NCBI RefSeq assembly: GCF_000407445.1
Contig: NZ_ASWB01000004.1
Span: forward strand, 1-64,000
Direction: 5' to 3'
DNA from: Enterococcus moraviensis ATCC BAA-383
GTDB taxonomy: Bacteria > Bacillota > Bacilli > Lactobacillales > Enterococcaceae
Length of the DNA stretch: 64,000 nt
This document shows positions 18,228 through 26,753 of this stretch, piece after piece. Position numbers and translations under genes: made by a program. The notes beneath the pieces are model-generated. The model saw only the letters and a list, made by a program, of their open reading frames with translations, had not been told where the DNA came from and made no database searches. Position 1 is the first letter of the stretch, and each line of letters starts with the position of its first letter.

Positions 18228-18415
18228 AATCTTCGCTCCTTTATAGTAATTTCATTGTATCTGATGGTAGGAAGGTGGGTCAACCATCATCCGCCTGAAA
18301 GAGGAGGAGAAAATCCATCTAAGGATGTATGCTTTTTATTGAAATGCTTGCTATACTTGAATGGTAGTAAGACGAAGAGTAATCGTAATGATTGAAAGAA
18401 ACGGAGTGGGGAACT

Positions 18416-18628
18416 ATGGAGAAGCAACAATATGTTTGCGATAAGTGTGGGAATATGCATTATGTTTCAGATCAGTTTCAAGCAACAGGTGGAAACTTTG
18501 CTAAGATATTTGATGTGCAAAATAAAAAATTCATCACAGTCAGTTGTACGAGATGTGGATTTACTGAATTATATCGTGGACAAACATCAGATGGTTGGAA
18601 TGTTTTAGACTTTTTGATGGGTGGTTAA
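18416..18628 (+). CDS. Small zinc-ribbon protein
   Basis: A 70-residue protein with two CxxC pairs (CDKCGNMH near the N terminus and CTRCGFTE in the middle), forming a zinc ribbon of the YpzJ/COG3478 nucleic-acid-binding type. Its biochemical role is unknown. The in-frame upstream start at 18392 is rejected because GGAGTGGGG lies just before ATG 18416. The gene stands alone between convergent and divergent neighbours and is followed by a shared terminator. Confidence 0.85.
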   Translation: MEKQQYVCDKCGNMHYVSDQFQATGGNFAKIFDVQNKKFITVSCTRCGFTELYRGQTSDGWNVLDFLMGG

Positions 18629-18645
18629 TGACAATAGAATCAACT

Positions 18646-18692
18646 AAAAACAGGAATCAGTCCTCAATAAGTAGACTGATTCCTGTTTTTTT
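18646..18692. terminator. Bidirectional terminator
   Basis: AAAAACAGGAATCAGTC / GACTGATTCCTGTTTTTTT stem between the zinc-ribbon gene and the convergent ABC transporter operon. Confidence 0.93.
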
Positions 18693-19495
18693 TAGACTAG
18701 TAATAGTTGATCATCTTTTAATTCAGCACCACTATTTTTGTGGAACATTTCCATTAGTTCGTTAACCGTTAAATCTTTTTTCTGTTCCTCAGGTACATCA
18801 ACAACAACTTGACCTTGATGCAGCATGATCAGACGGTTCCCATATCGGATGGCATCTTCCATATCATGAGTAACCATGAAAGCCGTCAAGTTTTGTTCTT
18901 GAATCAGTTTCTCAGTCAATTCCATAACGGTTATTGATGTCTTAGGGTCAAGTGCTGCAGTATGTTCATCTAATAAAATGAGTTCAGGACGAATCAATGT
19001 TGCCATCAATAATGTAATGGCTTGACGTTGTCCGCCAGATAGCAAACCAATCTCAGTTCCTAGACGATTTTCAAGACCTAAGTTCAAGCTTGCTAACTGT
19101 TCTTTAAAGAACTGACGGTCATTTTTACGAACACCATTACCTAGTCCACGTTTTTTTCCACGTTTCATCGCAAGGGCCATATTTTCTTCAACAGTCAAAC
19201 GGACCGCAGTCCCCATTTTGGGGTCTTGAAACACACGACTAATTTGTTTTGAACGGGCAACAACACGTTGTTTCGTAATGTCTTTGCCATTCAACATTAT
19301 TTGCCCTTCTTCTATTGGTAAAGTTCCAGCGATACTGTTTAACAAGGTTGATTTACCAGCACCGTTTCCGCCTATTATCGTAATAAATTCGCCTGGCTTG
19401 ATCGTTAAGTCAATCCCTTTTAATACATGGTTTTCATTAACGGTTCCCCGTTCGAAATATTGATGTAAGTTTTTGATTGTTAATACAGGTTCCAT
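18692..19495 (-). CDS. ABC transporter ATP-binding protein
   Basis: A 267-residue ATPase with Walker A GGNGAGKST (about 43-51), signature LSGGQRQA and Walker B LILLDEHTAALD, followed by VTHDMEDA. The D-loop region and the RVFQDPKMGTA Q-loop are normal. It energises uptake by the permease next door; the start codon overlaps the permease stop by 1 nt, indicating translational coupling. The family (with COG2984 binding proteins) includes streptococcal TrpXYZ. The substrate is inferred, not shown. Confidence 0.92.
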   Translation of the reverse strand: MEPVLTIKNLHQYFERGTVNENHVLKGIDLTIKPGEFITIIGGNGAGKSTLLNSIAGTLPIEEGQIMLNGKDITKQRVVARSKQISRVFQDPKMGTAVRLTVEENMALAMKRGKKRGLGNGVRKNDRQFFKEQLASLNLGLENRLGTEIGLLSGGQRQAITLLMATLIRPELILLDEHTAALDPKTSITVMELTEKLIQEQNLTAFMVTHDMEDAIRYGNRLIMLHQGQVVVDVPEEQKKDLTVNELMEMFHKNSGAELKDDQLLLV

Positions 19496-20445
19496 TAGTT
19501 TGCTCCTCCTTTACGTTTTCCGATTTTTGAAAAACCTAATTTTTTTTGAATCAGTGGTGAAGATAAGCAAATAACAAGAATAATTGCAGAGAATAATTTT
19601 AAATCTGCCGGATCAACGCGTAGTTCTAAAACGCAAGCAAGGATAAAACGATATAAAATGGCTCCAATCACAATTGTAATCAAACGCAATCCAAGTGATT
19701 TATTTTTAAAGAGTACTTCAGCAATGATAATCGATGCAAGTCCGATAACAATCGTTCCAATACCAGAATTCAAATCAGCAAAATTATTATTTTGGACAAG
19801 TAAAGCACCGGCTAATGCAATACAGCCGTTTGAAAGCATGTAACCAATGATTTTCATATTATCTGTTTTGATACCGTTGGCTTCACTCATGTCGATGTTG
19901 TCACCAGTTGCACGAGTGGCCAAGCCAATTTCAGTTTTGAAAAATAAAACAAGTAGAAAAATCACTATGAGTACGATGATTGAGCCAACCAATATTGCGC
20001 TGTTTACTTTAGTGAGACCTAATGATTGCGCATGGGAGAAAATTGAATCCGTACCAATTAAAGAAATGTTTGGAGCGCCCATGATTCTTGAGTTGATACT
20101 GTAGAGCCCCGTCATCGTAATGATTCCAGCCAACAACGCAGGGATTTTTAATTTAGTGTGTAAAAGACCAGAGACAAGTCCTGCCAACATGCCTGCACTA
20201 AAAGCAAAAAGTAAGGCGAAAATCGGCGCTATCATATAATGAATATCGAATAAGGACTGGATCGGTGCCGGCCATGTCGTGGGATCTTTTGCTAAAATAA
20301 CGGCAGCTACAGCGCCACCTAAAGGGAAACTCCCTTCAGTAGTTAAATCTGCAATATCCAAAATCCGGTACGTTAGGAAGACTCCAATTGCTAATAAAGA
20401 CCAAAGGAGACCTTGAGAGGTTGAAGAGAGTAGTATGTCTAACAA
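19495..20445 (-). CDS. ABC transporter permease
   Basis: A 316-residue integral membrane protein with eight to nine predicted spans and the motif TYRILDIADLTTEGSFPLGGAV, typical of the permeases that pair with COG2984 binding proteins (branched-chain/TrpXYZ-like class). Middle gene of a three-gene operon: binding protein, permease, ATPase. Confidence 0.9.
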   Translation of the reverse strand: MLDILLSSTSQGLLWSLLAIGVFLTYRILDIADLTTEGSFPLGGAVAAVILAKDPTTWPAPIQSLFDIHYMIAPIFALLFAFSAGMLAGLVSGLLHTKLKIPALLAGIITMTGLYSINSRIMGAPNISLIGTDSIFSHAQSLGLTKVNSAILVGSIIVLIVIFLLVLFFKTEIGLATRATGDNIDMSEANGIKTDNMKIIGYMLSNGCIALAGALLVQNNNFADLNSGIGTIVIGLASIIIAEVLFKNKSLGLRLITIVIGAILYRFILACVLELRVDPADLKLFSAIILVICLSSPLIQKKLGFSKIGKRKGGAN

Positions 20446-20482
20446 TAAAATCAGCTTCTTTCAATAATTTTTATGTAAAGAA

Positions 20483-20528
20483 TGAGGAAAAAGGCGAGTC
20501 GTTTTGAAATGCCCGTTTCTTTTTCCTC
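20483..20528 (-). terminator. Intercistronic hairpin in the ABC transporter operon
   Basis: TGAGGAAAAAG / CTTTTTCCTCA arms around a GC-containing centre between the binding-protein and permease genes. No clean T run follows on the minus strand, so it probably raises the amount of the binding-protein message by stabilising its 3' end or by partial termination. Confidence 0.55.
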
Positions 20529-20544
20529 AACATTTGATCAAATA

Positions 20545-21522
20545 TTAAGGTGCTTTGATGGTATCTGGATCGATATCCAAGGCTTTTGCCATATCTTTAT
20601 TTACGAAAAGTTCTAAGTCTTTTGCTTTTTCAACAGGCATTTCTTCAGGTTTTGCTTCACCTTTTAAAATCTTAGCCGCCATAACACCTGTTTGTTTGCC
20701 TAGTGATTTGTAGTCGATTCCGACCGTTGCTAAGCCACCTTCTTCAACTTGGTCGATTGAACCTGCGATGACAGGGATTTTATGTTCTTTAGCCACTTCG
20801 CCTATCACGGCAGATGCTGAAGCAAATGTATTGTCGGTTGGAATATAAATAGCATCCACATCTTTTGCTAAACTTGTCGTGACTTGTTGTACGTCATTTG
20901 TTGAATTCGCCGTTAAAACTTTCGCTTTGATTCCAGCATCTTTTAGTGCCTTTTCTGCCATATCTGCTTGGATTTTAGAGTTTGCTTCGCCAGCATTATA
21001 CATAATGCCTACAGTTTTAGCGTCAGGGACAATGCTCAATAATAAAGCAATTTGTTTGTCAATCGGCACAATATCCGTTGTTCCTGTGACGTTTCCACCG
21101 GGTTTTTCATCAGATTTCACTAATTTTGCGCCAACTAAGTCCGTAACTGCTGTGACTAGAATAGGAGTCTCTGTCGTTTCGTTTAATAACGATTGTGCAG
21201 CTGGGGTTGCAATTCCTAATAGTAAATCAGGTTTATCTTTGACCAGTTTTTCGCTCATACTTTTTAATTGAGCTTGGTCATTTTGAGCATTGCTGTATTC
21301 GATCGTTAAGTTATCGCCATCTTTAAATCCATTTTCAGCTAAACCTTCTTTGAACCCTTCAAAAGCTGCATCTAATGAGCCATGTTCAACAGGCTGTAAA
21401 ACGCCAATCTTTTTAGTGTCACTAGTTGTTCCGCCATCTGCTTTTTTGCCATTTCCGCATGCGCCAAGAGTTAAAAGAGCTACTACTGATAAAATACTTA
21501 GTCCTAAAAGTTTCTTTTTCAT
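20545..21522 (-). CDS. ABC transporter substrate-binding lipoprotein (COG2984)
   Basis: A 325-residue lipoprotein with signal peptide and lipobox LTLGAC (Cys22), followed by a two-lobe periplasmic-binding-protein type I fold (KKIGVLQPVEHGSLD at the start, AIYIPTDNTFASA in the second lobe). The family includes the streptococcal tryptophan binder TrpX. The leader peptide upstream is rich in Tyr and Phe codons, so an aromatic amino acid or a related compound is the best guess for the substrate. It is the first gene of the operon and is preceded by a long leader with an attenuator. Confidence 0.88.
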   Translation of the reverse strand: MKKKLLGLSILSVVALLTLGACGNGKKADGGTTSDTKKIGVLQPVEHGSLDAAFEGFKEGLAENGFKDGDNLTIEYSNAQNDQAQLKSMSEKLVKDKPDLLLGIATPAAQSLLNETTETPILVTAVTDLVGAKLVKSDEKPGGNVTGTTDIVPIDKQIALLLSIVPDAKTVGIMYNAGEANSKIQADMAEKALKDAGIKAKVLTANSTNDVQQVTTSLAKDVDAIYIPTDNTFASASAVIGEVAKEHKIPVIAGSIDQVEEGGLATVGIDYKSLGKQTGVMAAKILKGEAKPEEMPVEKAKDLELFVNKDMAKALDIDPDTIKAP

Positions 21523-21552
21523 GTTAATTCCTCCAATTATAGTTGATAAAAC

Positions 21553-21644
21553 AAAAAATCCATTCAGACAATATGCCTAAATGGATTGATAAAAGTCGTT
21601 AGTAAACACTTCTTTATTCGCCACTTAGGATTGTCTACGTGGCC
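21553..21644 (-). promoter_or_regulatory. Transcription attenuator with mutually exclusive stems
   Basis: On the minus strand a terminator (AATCCATTTAGGC / GTCTGAATGGATT then a T run; 21553-21587) stands 30 nt before the binding-protein gene. Upstream, CCTAAGTGG (21621-21629) can pair over nine positions with CCATTTAGG of the terminator 5' arm (21576-21584), forming an antiterminator. That segment can itself pair with GCCAC (21639-21643) through GTGGC (21620-21624), releasing the terminator. Three alternative stems in this order are the standard arrangement of an attenuator. Confidence 0.75.
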
Positions 21645-21729
21645 GTTTGTTCAGTACAAAGCGCTCTAGCCATCATAGATACAAAAACAGGTTTTTGCTG
21701 TTTGTACCCACGATTGCATGAATACAAAA

Positions 21730-21786
21730 CTATCTAAAGTAGCTAAAGTAAGCTTTATTCAGTTGTGCGTTGATTGAGTGTGTCAT
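21730..21786 (-). CDS. Candidate attenuator leader peptide, 18 residues
   Basis: ATG 21786 is preceded by a strong ribosome-binding site (GCGGAGGG, 5-6 nt spacing) and encodes MTHSINAQLNKAYFSYFR before TAG. Four of the last seven residues are aromatic (Tyr-Phe-Ser-Tyr-Phe), the kind of codon cluster that lets a ribosome stall when charged tRNA is scarce. It starts about 30 nt after the expected transcription start and lies upstream of the alternative stems. No database match is claimed. Confidence 0.7.
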   Translation of the reverse strand: MTHSINAQLNKAYFSYFR

Positions 21787-21816
21787 AAAAATCCCTCCGC
21801 AAATTGAATTGTATTT

Positions 21817-21846
21817 AGTATATAGGAAAAGAGTATCTGCTGTCAA
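21817..21846 (-). promoter_or_regulatory. Promoter of the leader peptide and ABC transporter operon
   Basis: TTGACA and TATACT on the minus strand with an 18-nt spacer. It is the only strong promoter between 21523 and 22041, and gives an untranslated leader of about 290 nt before the binding-protein gene. Confidence 0.8.
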
Positions 21847-22041
21847 CAGATTATTTTAAATTTTCAGAACATTCGTATAATATTATTTTGTTAAAAAGAA
21901 TAGTATATAGAAAAGAAATTTGTGAATTTTTTTAAGTTAATGCTAATAAATTTGAAAAAAGAGGATATCTTTGTGAATTTTTTTAGGTTCATGCTAAGAT
22001 TTAATCGTATAAATAAATAGCAAATAACTAGGAGGATGTAT

Positions 22042-22614
22042 ATGATTTCGAAAAAATTAATTACATTAGGCACGTTAGCGGCAACAGTATTGGTATTAGG
22101 CGCATGTAATGGCGATAAAAAAGATTCTAAGGACAGTTCTTCAGATAGCAAAACGGAAACATCAATGAGCTCAAGCGTTGATGCAGTAAGTGGTGCTTCA
22201 ATCAGTGATAAACCAGAAGTAATCGAAAAAGCATTGAGCAAAGATGGAAACTGGATCGTTGCGGCAACAGCAGATCTTACTTTCGATAAGGACGTAACGG
22301 TTGCTGGTGAGTTTCATGATAAAGGGGAATCTTCAGGCGATATTTATAGAAAATTAGCATTGTATGCGCAAGATTCAGATAAAAAAGTTACAGCGGAATA
22401 CACTGTAACCGTTCCTCAATTGATTGTTGAAACAGAAAACTTCAATATTGTTAATGGAACAATCAAAGGGGATATTTTAGTTAAAGCGAACGGCTTTGTT
22501 TTAAATGGAACAAAGGTTGAAGGAAACGTTACTTTTGAAAAAGAAGAATATAAAACTTCTGCAACGCTAGATAAAGAAGGCGCTGAAATTACTGGCGAAA
22601 CAACCGTTCAATAA
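22042..22614 (+). CDS. Lipoprotein with a flavinylation-like motif, function unknown
   Basis: A 190-residue lipoprotein: signal peptide and lipobox VLGAC (Cys22), a Ser/Asp/Lys-rich linker, then DAVSGASIS at 47-55. This matches the FMN attachment pattern D-[AG]-x-[ST]-G-A-[ST]-x-[ST] recognised by ApbE/FmnB enzymes, although no full FMN-binding domain follows. The remainder is a short repeat-like beta-rich region (TIKGDILVKANGFVLNGTKVEGNVTF) that suggests a small right-handed beta-helix. The ATG at 22042 is preferred over 22036, which overlaps the GGAGG. It lies 6 kb from fmnB. Function unknown. Confidence 0.75.
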   Translation: MISKKLITLGTLAATVLVLGACNGDKKDSKDSSSDSKTETSMSSSVDAVSGASISDKPEVIEKALSKDGNWIVAATADLTFDKDVTVAGEFHDKGESSGDIYRKLALYAQDSDKKVTAEYTVTVPQLIVETENFNIVNGTIKGDILVKANGFVLNGTKVEGNVTFEKEEYKTSATLDKEGAEITGETTVQ

Positions 22615-22621
22615 AAGATTT

Positions 22622-22671
22622 TAAGAGCGTAAGATATAACTTGAAACGTTATATCTTACGCTCTTTTTTTT
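22622..22671 (+). terminator. Terminator after the lipoprotein gene
   Basis: AAGAGCGTAAGATATAAC / GTTATATCTTACGCTCTT, an 18-bp perfect stem followed by eight T residues. Confidence 0.95.
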
Positions 22672-22706
22672 ATCGAAACTAGACTATTTTAAAGTCGTAA
22701 AAAACC

Positions 22707-22735
22707 TTGACTTTTACTATAGAAGGAAGTACAAT
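22707..22735 (+). promoter_or_regulatory. Promoter of rpoBC
   Basis: TTGACT, 17-nt spacer, TACAAT, leaving an untranslated leader of about 240 nt before rpoB. Confidence 0.82.
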
Positions 22736-22741
22736 GTATAG

Positions 22742-22970
22742 ATGCAAAAACTATCTGAAAAATGACAAAGCAGGAGCGAAATATTGTCCGTTCCGGTTTT
22801 TAATAGGGAAACAAAAGTAGAGACGCACGAGAATTTTTCAAGAGCACATTCTATTTTTGGTTTTTTTTTGCCTAAAAACTGCAAAAAATGCTCAATATTA
22901 CAGATATTTAATATTTGTAATATTAACGAAATATTTTTTGGCTAGTGTTTTGATAGACATTTAATTAGAG
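22742..22970 (+). promoter_or_regulatory. Structured rpoB leader
   Basis: The long leader includes an almost perfect stem AATATTACAGATATT / AATATTTGTAATATT at 22894-22924 and a U-rich tract (GGTTTTTTTTTG) near 22860. Leader RNAs upstream of rpoB are known in lactic acid bacteria (the Lacto-rpoB motif); whether this one fits that model must be tested by covariance search. Confidence 0.4.
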
Positions 22971-22981
22971 GAGTGAAGAGC

Positions 22982-25900
22982 TTGGCTGGACACGTAGTAA
23001 AATACGGAAAACACCGCGAACGTAGAAGTTTCGCCCGGATCAGTGAAGTGTTGGAATTACCCAACTTGATCGAAATTCAAACAGACTCTTACCAATGGTT
23101 TTTAGATGAAGGACTAAGAGAAATGTTTGAGGACATTTTACCGATCGATGATTTTCAAGGAAACTTATCTTTGGAATTTGTGGATTATGAATTAAAAGAA
23201 CCTAAGTATACGGTAGAAGAAGCGCGCGCACATGACGCAAACTATTCTGCACCGTTACACGTTACTCTACGATTGACGAACCGTGAATCTGGAGAAATCA
23301 AATCACAAGAAGTATTCTTCGGTGATTTCCCTCTAATGACTGAAATGGGAACATTTATCATCAATGGTGCAGAGCGTGTTATCGTTTCTCAATTAGTGCG
23401 TTCACCTGGTGTTTATTTCCATGGCAAAGTAGATAAAAATGGTAAAGAAGGCTTTGGTTCAACAGTGATCCCTAACCGTGGTGCATGGTTAGAAATGGAA
23501 ACTGATGCGAAAGACATCTCTTACGTACGTATTGACCGTACACGTAAAATTCCTTTGACTGTATTAGTTCGTGCTTTAGGTTTTGGCTCTGACGATACAA
23601 TTTTTGAAATTTTTGGTGAGACATTAAGCTTACGTAACACGATCGAAAAAGATTTACACAAAAATGCGAGCGATTCTCGTACTGAAGAAGGCTTGAAAGA
23701 TATTTATGAGCGTCTTCGACCTGGTGAGCCGAAAACGGCTGACAGCTCTCGTAACTTGTTAAACGCTCGTTTCTTCGATCCAAAACGCTATGATTTAGCG
23801 AACGTTGGTCGTTATAAAGTCAACAAAAAATTAGATTTAAAAACGCGTTTATTGAACCTAACTCTAGGTGAAACATTAATCGATGCTGAAACTGGCGAAA
23901 TCATCTTTGAAAAAGGGACAGTAATGACGCACCAAGTAATGGAAACATTAGGTGAACATATCGACAACGGCTTAAACAGCGTAACGTATTACCCAAGTGA
24001 AGATGGTGTGGTTACGGAACCAATGACAGTTCAAGTAATCAAAGTTCTTTCTCCCAAAGATCCAGAACGCATTGTGAACGTAATCGGTAATGGCTACCCT
24101 GATACAAGTGTGAAAACTGTTCGTCCAGCAGATATCGTAGCTTCAATGAGTTATTTCTTTAACTTACAAGAAGACATCGGTAACGTAGATGATATCGATC
24201 ACTTAGGTAACCGTCGTATTCGTTCAGTTGGTGAATTACTACAAAACCAATTCCGTATTGGTTTAGCTCGTATGGAACGTGTGGTTCGTGAAAGAATGTC
24301 GATTCAAGACACTGAAACATTGACTCCACAACAATTGATCAACATTCGTCCAGTTGTTGCAAGTATCAAAGAATTCTTTGGTTCTTCTCAATTATCACAA
24401 TTCATGGACCAAACAAATCCTCTAGGTGAGTTGACACACAAACGTCGTCTATCTGCCTTAGGACCTGGTGGTTTGACTCGTGACCGTGCTGGCTATGAAG
24501 TTCGAGACGTTCACTATTCCCACTATGGCCGTATGTGTCCGATCGAAACGCCTGAGGGACCAAATATCGGGTTGATCAATAGCTTGTCAAGTTATGCTAA
24601 AGTCAATAAGTTTGGTTTTATCGAAACACCGTATCGTCGTGTTGATCGTGCAACAGGAAAAGTAACCGATCAAGTGGATTACTTAACTGCTGACACAGAG
24701 GATCACTATATCGTAGCGCAAGCGAACTCACGCTTAAATGAAGACGGAACATTTGCTGAAGATTTAGTAATGGCTCGTCTGCAAAGTGAAAACCTTGAAG
24801 TAACGATCGATAGAGTCGATTACATGGACGTTTCACCTAAACAAGTAGTTGCTGTTGCGACGGCATGTATTCCTTTCTTGGAAAACGATGACTCCAACCG
24901 TGCCTTGATGGGTGCCAACATGCAACGTCAAGCTGTGCCATTGATTCAACCTCGTTCACCACTTGTGGGAACTGGTATGGAATACAAATCAGCACATGAC
25001 TCGGGTGCCGCTTTACTTTGTAAACATGATGGTGTCGTTGAATATGTGGATGCATCAGAAGTACGCGTTCGCCGTGACAATGGCGCATTAGATAAATATA
25101 TGGTCACAAAATTCCGTCGTTCAAATTCAGGTACAAGTTACAACCAACGTCCAATCGTTCTTTTAGGCGAAAAAGTTGAAAAAGGCGATACATTAGCAGA
25201 TGGACCTTCTATGGAAGAAGGCGAAATGGCTTTAGGACAAAACGTTCTTGTTGGATTTATGACATGGGAAGGTTATAACTACGAGGATGCGATCATCATG
25301 AGCCGTCGTTTGGTGAAAGATGATGTCTACACTTCTATCCATATTGAAGAATATGAATCAGAAGCTCGTGATACAAAATTAGGCCCTGAAGAAATCACTC
25401 GCGAAATTCCAAACGTCGGGGAAGATGCTTTGAAAGATCTTGACGAAATGGGTATCATCCGTATTGGTGCTGAAGTCAAAGATGGCGATTTATTAGTAGG
25501 GAAAGTAACGCCTAAAGGGGTTACTGAATTATCTGCTGAAGAACGTTTACTACATGCAATCTTTGGTGAAAAAGCTCGTGAAGTTCGTGATACGTCTCTA
25601 CGTGTGCCTCATGGCGGCGGCGGGATTGTTCATGACGTGAAAATCTTTACCCGTGAAGCTGGAGATGAATTGTCTCCTGGCGTAAACATGTTAGTTCGTG
25701 TGTATATCGTTCAAAAACGTAAAATCCATGAAGGAGATAAAATGGCCGGTCGTCACGGTAATAAAGGGGTTGTATCCCGTATTATGCCGGAAGAAGATAT
25801 GCCGTTTCTACCAGATGGAACACCAATCGATATCATGTTGAACCCATTAGGGGTACCATCACGTATGAATATTGGACAAGTACTAGAATTGCATTTAGGT

Positions 25901-26599
25901 ATGGCTGCTCGTCAGTTAGGTATCCATATTGCAACACCAGTATTCGATGGTGCGAATGATGATGATGTATGGGAAACAGTTCGTGAAGCTGGTATGGCTA
26001 GTGATGCGAAAACAGTTCTTTACGACGGACGTACAGGTGAACCATTTGATAACCGTATCTCTGTTGGTGTGATGTACATGATCAAATTGGCCCACATGGT
26101 CGATGATAAATTACATGCCCGTTCTATTGGACCATACTCACTTGTTACCCAACAACCACTTGGAGGTAAAGCTCAATTTGGTGGACAACGTTTTGGGGAA
26201 ATGGAAGTATGGGCACTGGAAGCATACGGTGCAGCTTACACATTACAAGAAATTTTAACGTACAAATCTGATGACGTTGTTGGTCGTGTGAAAACATACG
26301 AAGCCATCGTCAAAGGTGAACCAATTCCAAAACCAGGCGTTCCAGAATCATTCCGCGTATTGGTGAAAGAATTACAATCCCTTGGTTTAGATATGCGCGT
26401 ATTGGACATTGAAGAACAAGAAATCGAATTACGTGATATGGATGACGATGATGATGACTTGATCACAGTTGATGCCCTAACAAAATTTGCCGAACAACAA
26501 TCAGCGAAACAATTAGAAAAAGAAGCAGCTGAAGCAAAAGAAGCTGCGGATGCAGTTCTTGAACAAGAAATTCAAACTGCTGAAGATACAAAAGACTAA
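22982..26599 (+). CDS. rpoB: DNA-directed RNA polymerase subunit beta
   Basis: A 1205-residue RNA polymerase beta subunit with the family's full set of regions. The rifampicin pocket (about 468-493, [10 protein letters not shown] through HKRRLSAL) carries the usual susceptible residues Asp476, His486 and Ser491. The start is TTG 22982 ([17 protein letters not shown]), with AGAGGAG 8 nt upstream; an in-frame GTG at 22973 overlaps that site. The C terminus is acidic and Ala/Glu-rich, as in enterococci. It is followed by rpoC after 154 nt without a visible terminator. Confidence 0.98.
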   Translation: MAGHVVKYGKHRERRSFARISEVLELPNLIEIQTDSYQWFLDEGLREMFEDILPIDDFQGNLSLEFVDYELKEPKYTVEEARAHDANYSAPLHVTLRLTNRESGEIKSQEVFFGDFPLMTEMGTFIINGAERVIVSQLVRSPGVYFHGKVDKNGKEGFGSTVIPNRGAWLEMETDAKDISYVRIDRTRKIPLTVLVRALGFGSDDTIFEIFGETLSLRNTIEKDLHKNASDSRTEEGLKDIYERLRPGEPKTADSSRNLLNARFFDPKRYDLANVGRYKVNKKLDLKTRLLNLTLGETLIDAETGEIIFEKGTVMTHQVMETLGEHIDNGLNSVTYYPSEDGVVTEPMTVQVIKVLSPKDPERIVNVIGNGYPDTSVKTVRPADIVASMSYFFNLQEDIGNVDDIDHLGNRRIRSVGELLQNQFRIGLARMERVVRERMSIQDTETLTPQQLINIRPVVASIKEFFGSSQLSQFMDQTNPLGELTHKRRLSALGPGGLTRDRAGYEVRDVHYSHYGRMCPIETPEGPNIGLINSLSSYAKVNKFGFIETPYRRVDRATGKVTDQVDYLTADTEDHYIVAQANSRLNEDGTFAEDLVMARLQSENLEVTIDRVDYMDVSPKQVVAVATACIPFLENDDSNRALMGANMQRQAVPLIQPRSPLVGTGMEYKSAHDSGAALLCKHDGVVEYVDASEVRVRRDNGALDKYMVTKFRRSNSGTSYNQRPIVLLGEKVEKGDTLADGPSMEEGEMALGQNVLVGFMTWEGYNYEDAIIMSRRLVKDDVYTSIHIEEYESEARDTKLGPEEITREIPNVGEDALKDLDEMGIIRIGAEVKDGDLLVGKVTPKGVTELSAEERLLHAIFGEKAREVRDTSLRVPHGGGGIVHDVKIFTREAGDELSPGVNMLVRVYIVQKRKIHEGDKMAGRHGNKGVVSRIMPEEDMPFLPDGTPIDIMLNPLGVPSRMNIGQVLELHLGMAARQLGIHIATPVFDGANDDDVWETVREAGMASDAKTVLYDGRTGEPFDNRISVGVMYMIKLAHMVDDKLHARSIGPYSLVTQQPLGGKAQFGGQRFGEMEVWALEAYGAAYTLQEILTYKSDDVVGRVKTYEAIVKGEPIPKPGVPESFRVLVKELQSLGLDMRVLDIEEQEIELRDMDDDDDDLITVDALTKFAEQQSAKQLEKEAAEAKEAADAVLEQEIQTAEDTKD

Positions 26600-26753
26600 T
26601 TGTTTAGAGTCTTATTAAAATTGTCAAGTTAGTTTAGTGTCAATGCTCTTTTTAAAAAGAGCATTGGTACAGATGGTGGAAGAAAATGAGTAAAAAATAC
26701 TGTGTTTTCTTCTCACCCTAACTTTTCCTATCAAGAAATGGAGGGAATCCCTT

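Noticed and set aside
21553-21800. T-box riboswitch before the ABC transporter
   Set aside because: The conserved AGGGTGGNACCGCG antiterminator bulge is absent; the leader instead has a short reading frame and alternative stems.
24377-24460. Rifampicin-resistance changes in rpoB
   Set aside because: All common resistance positions carry the susceptible residues.
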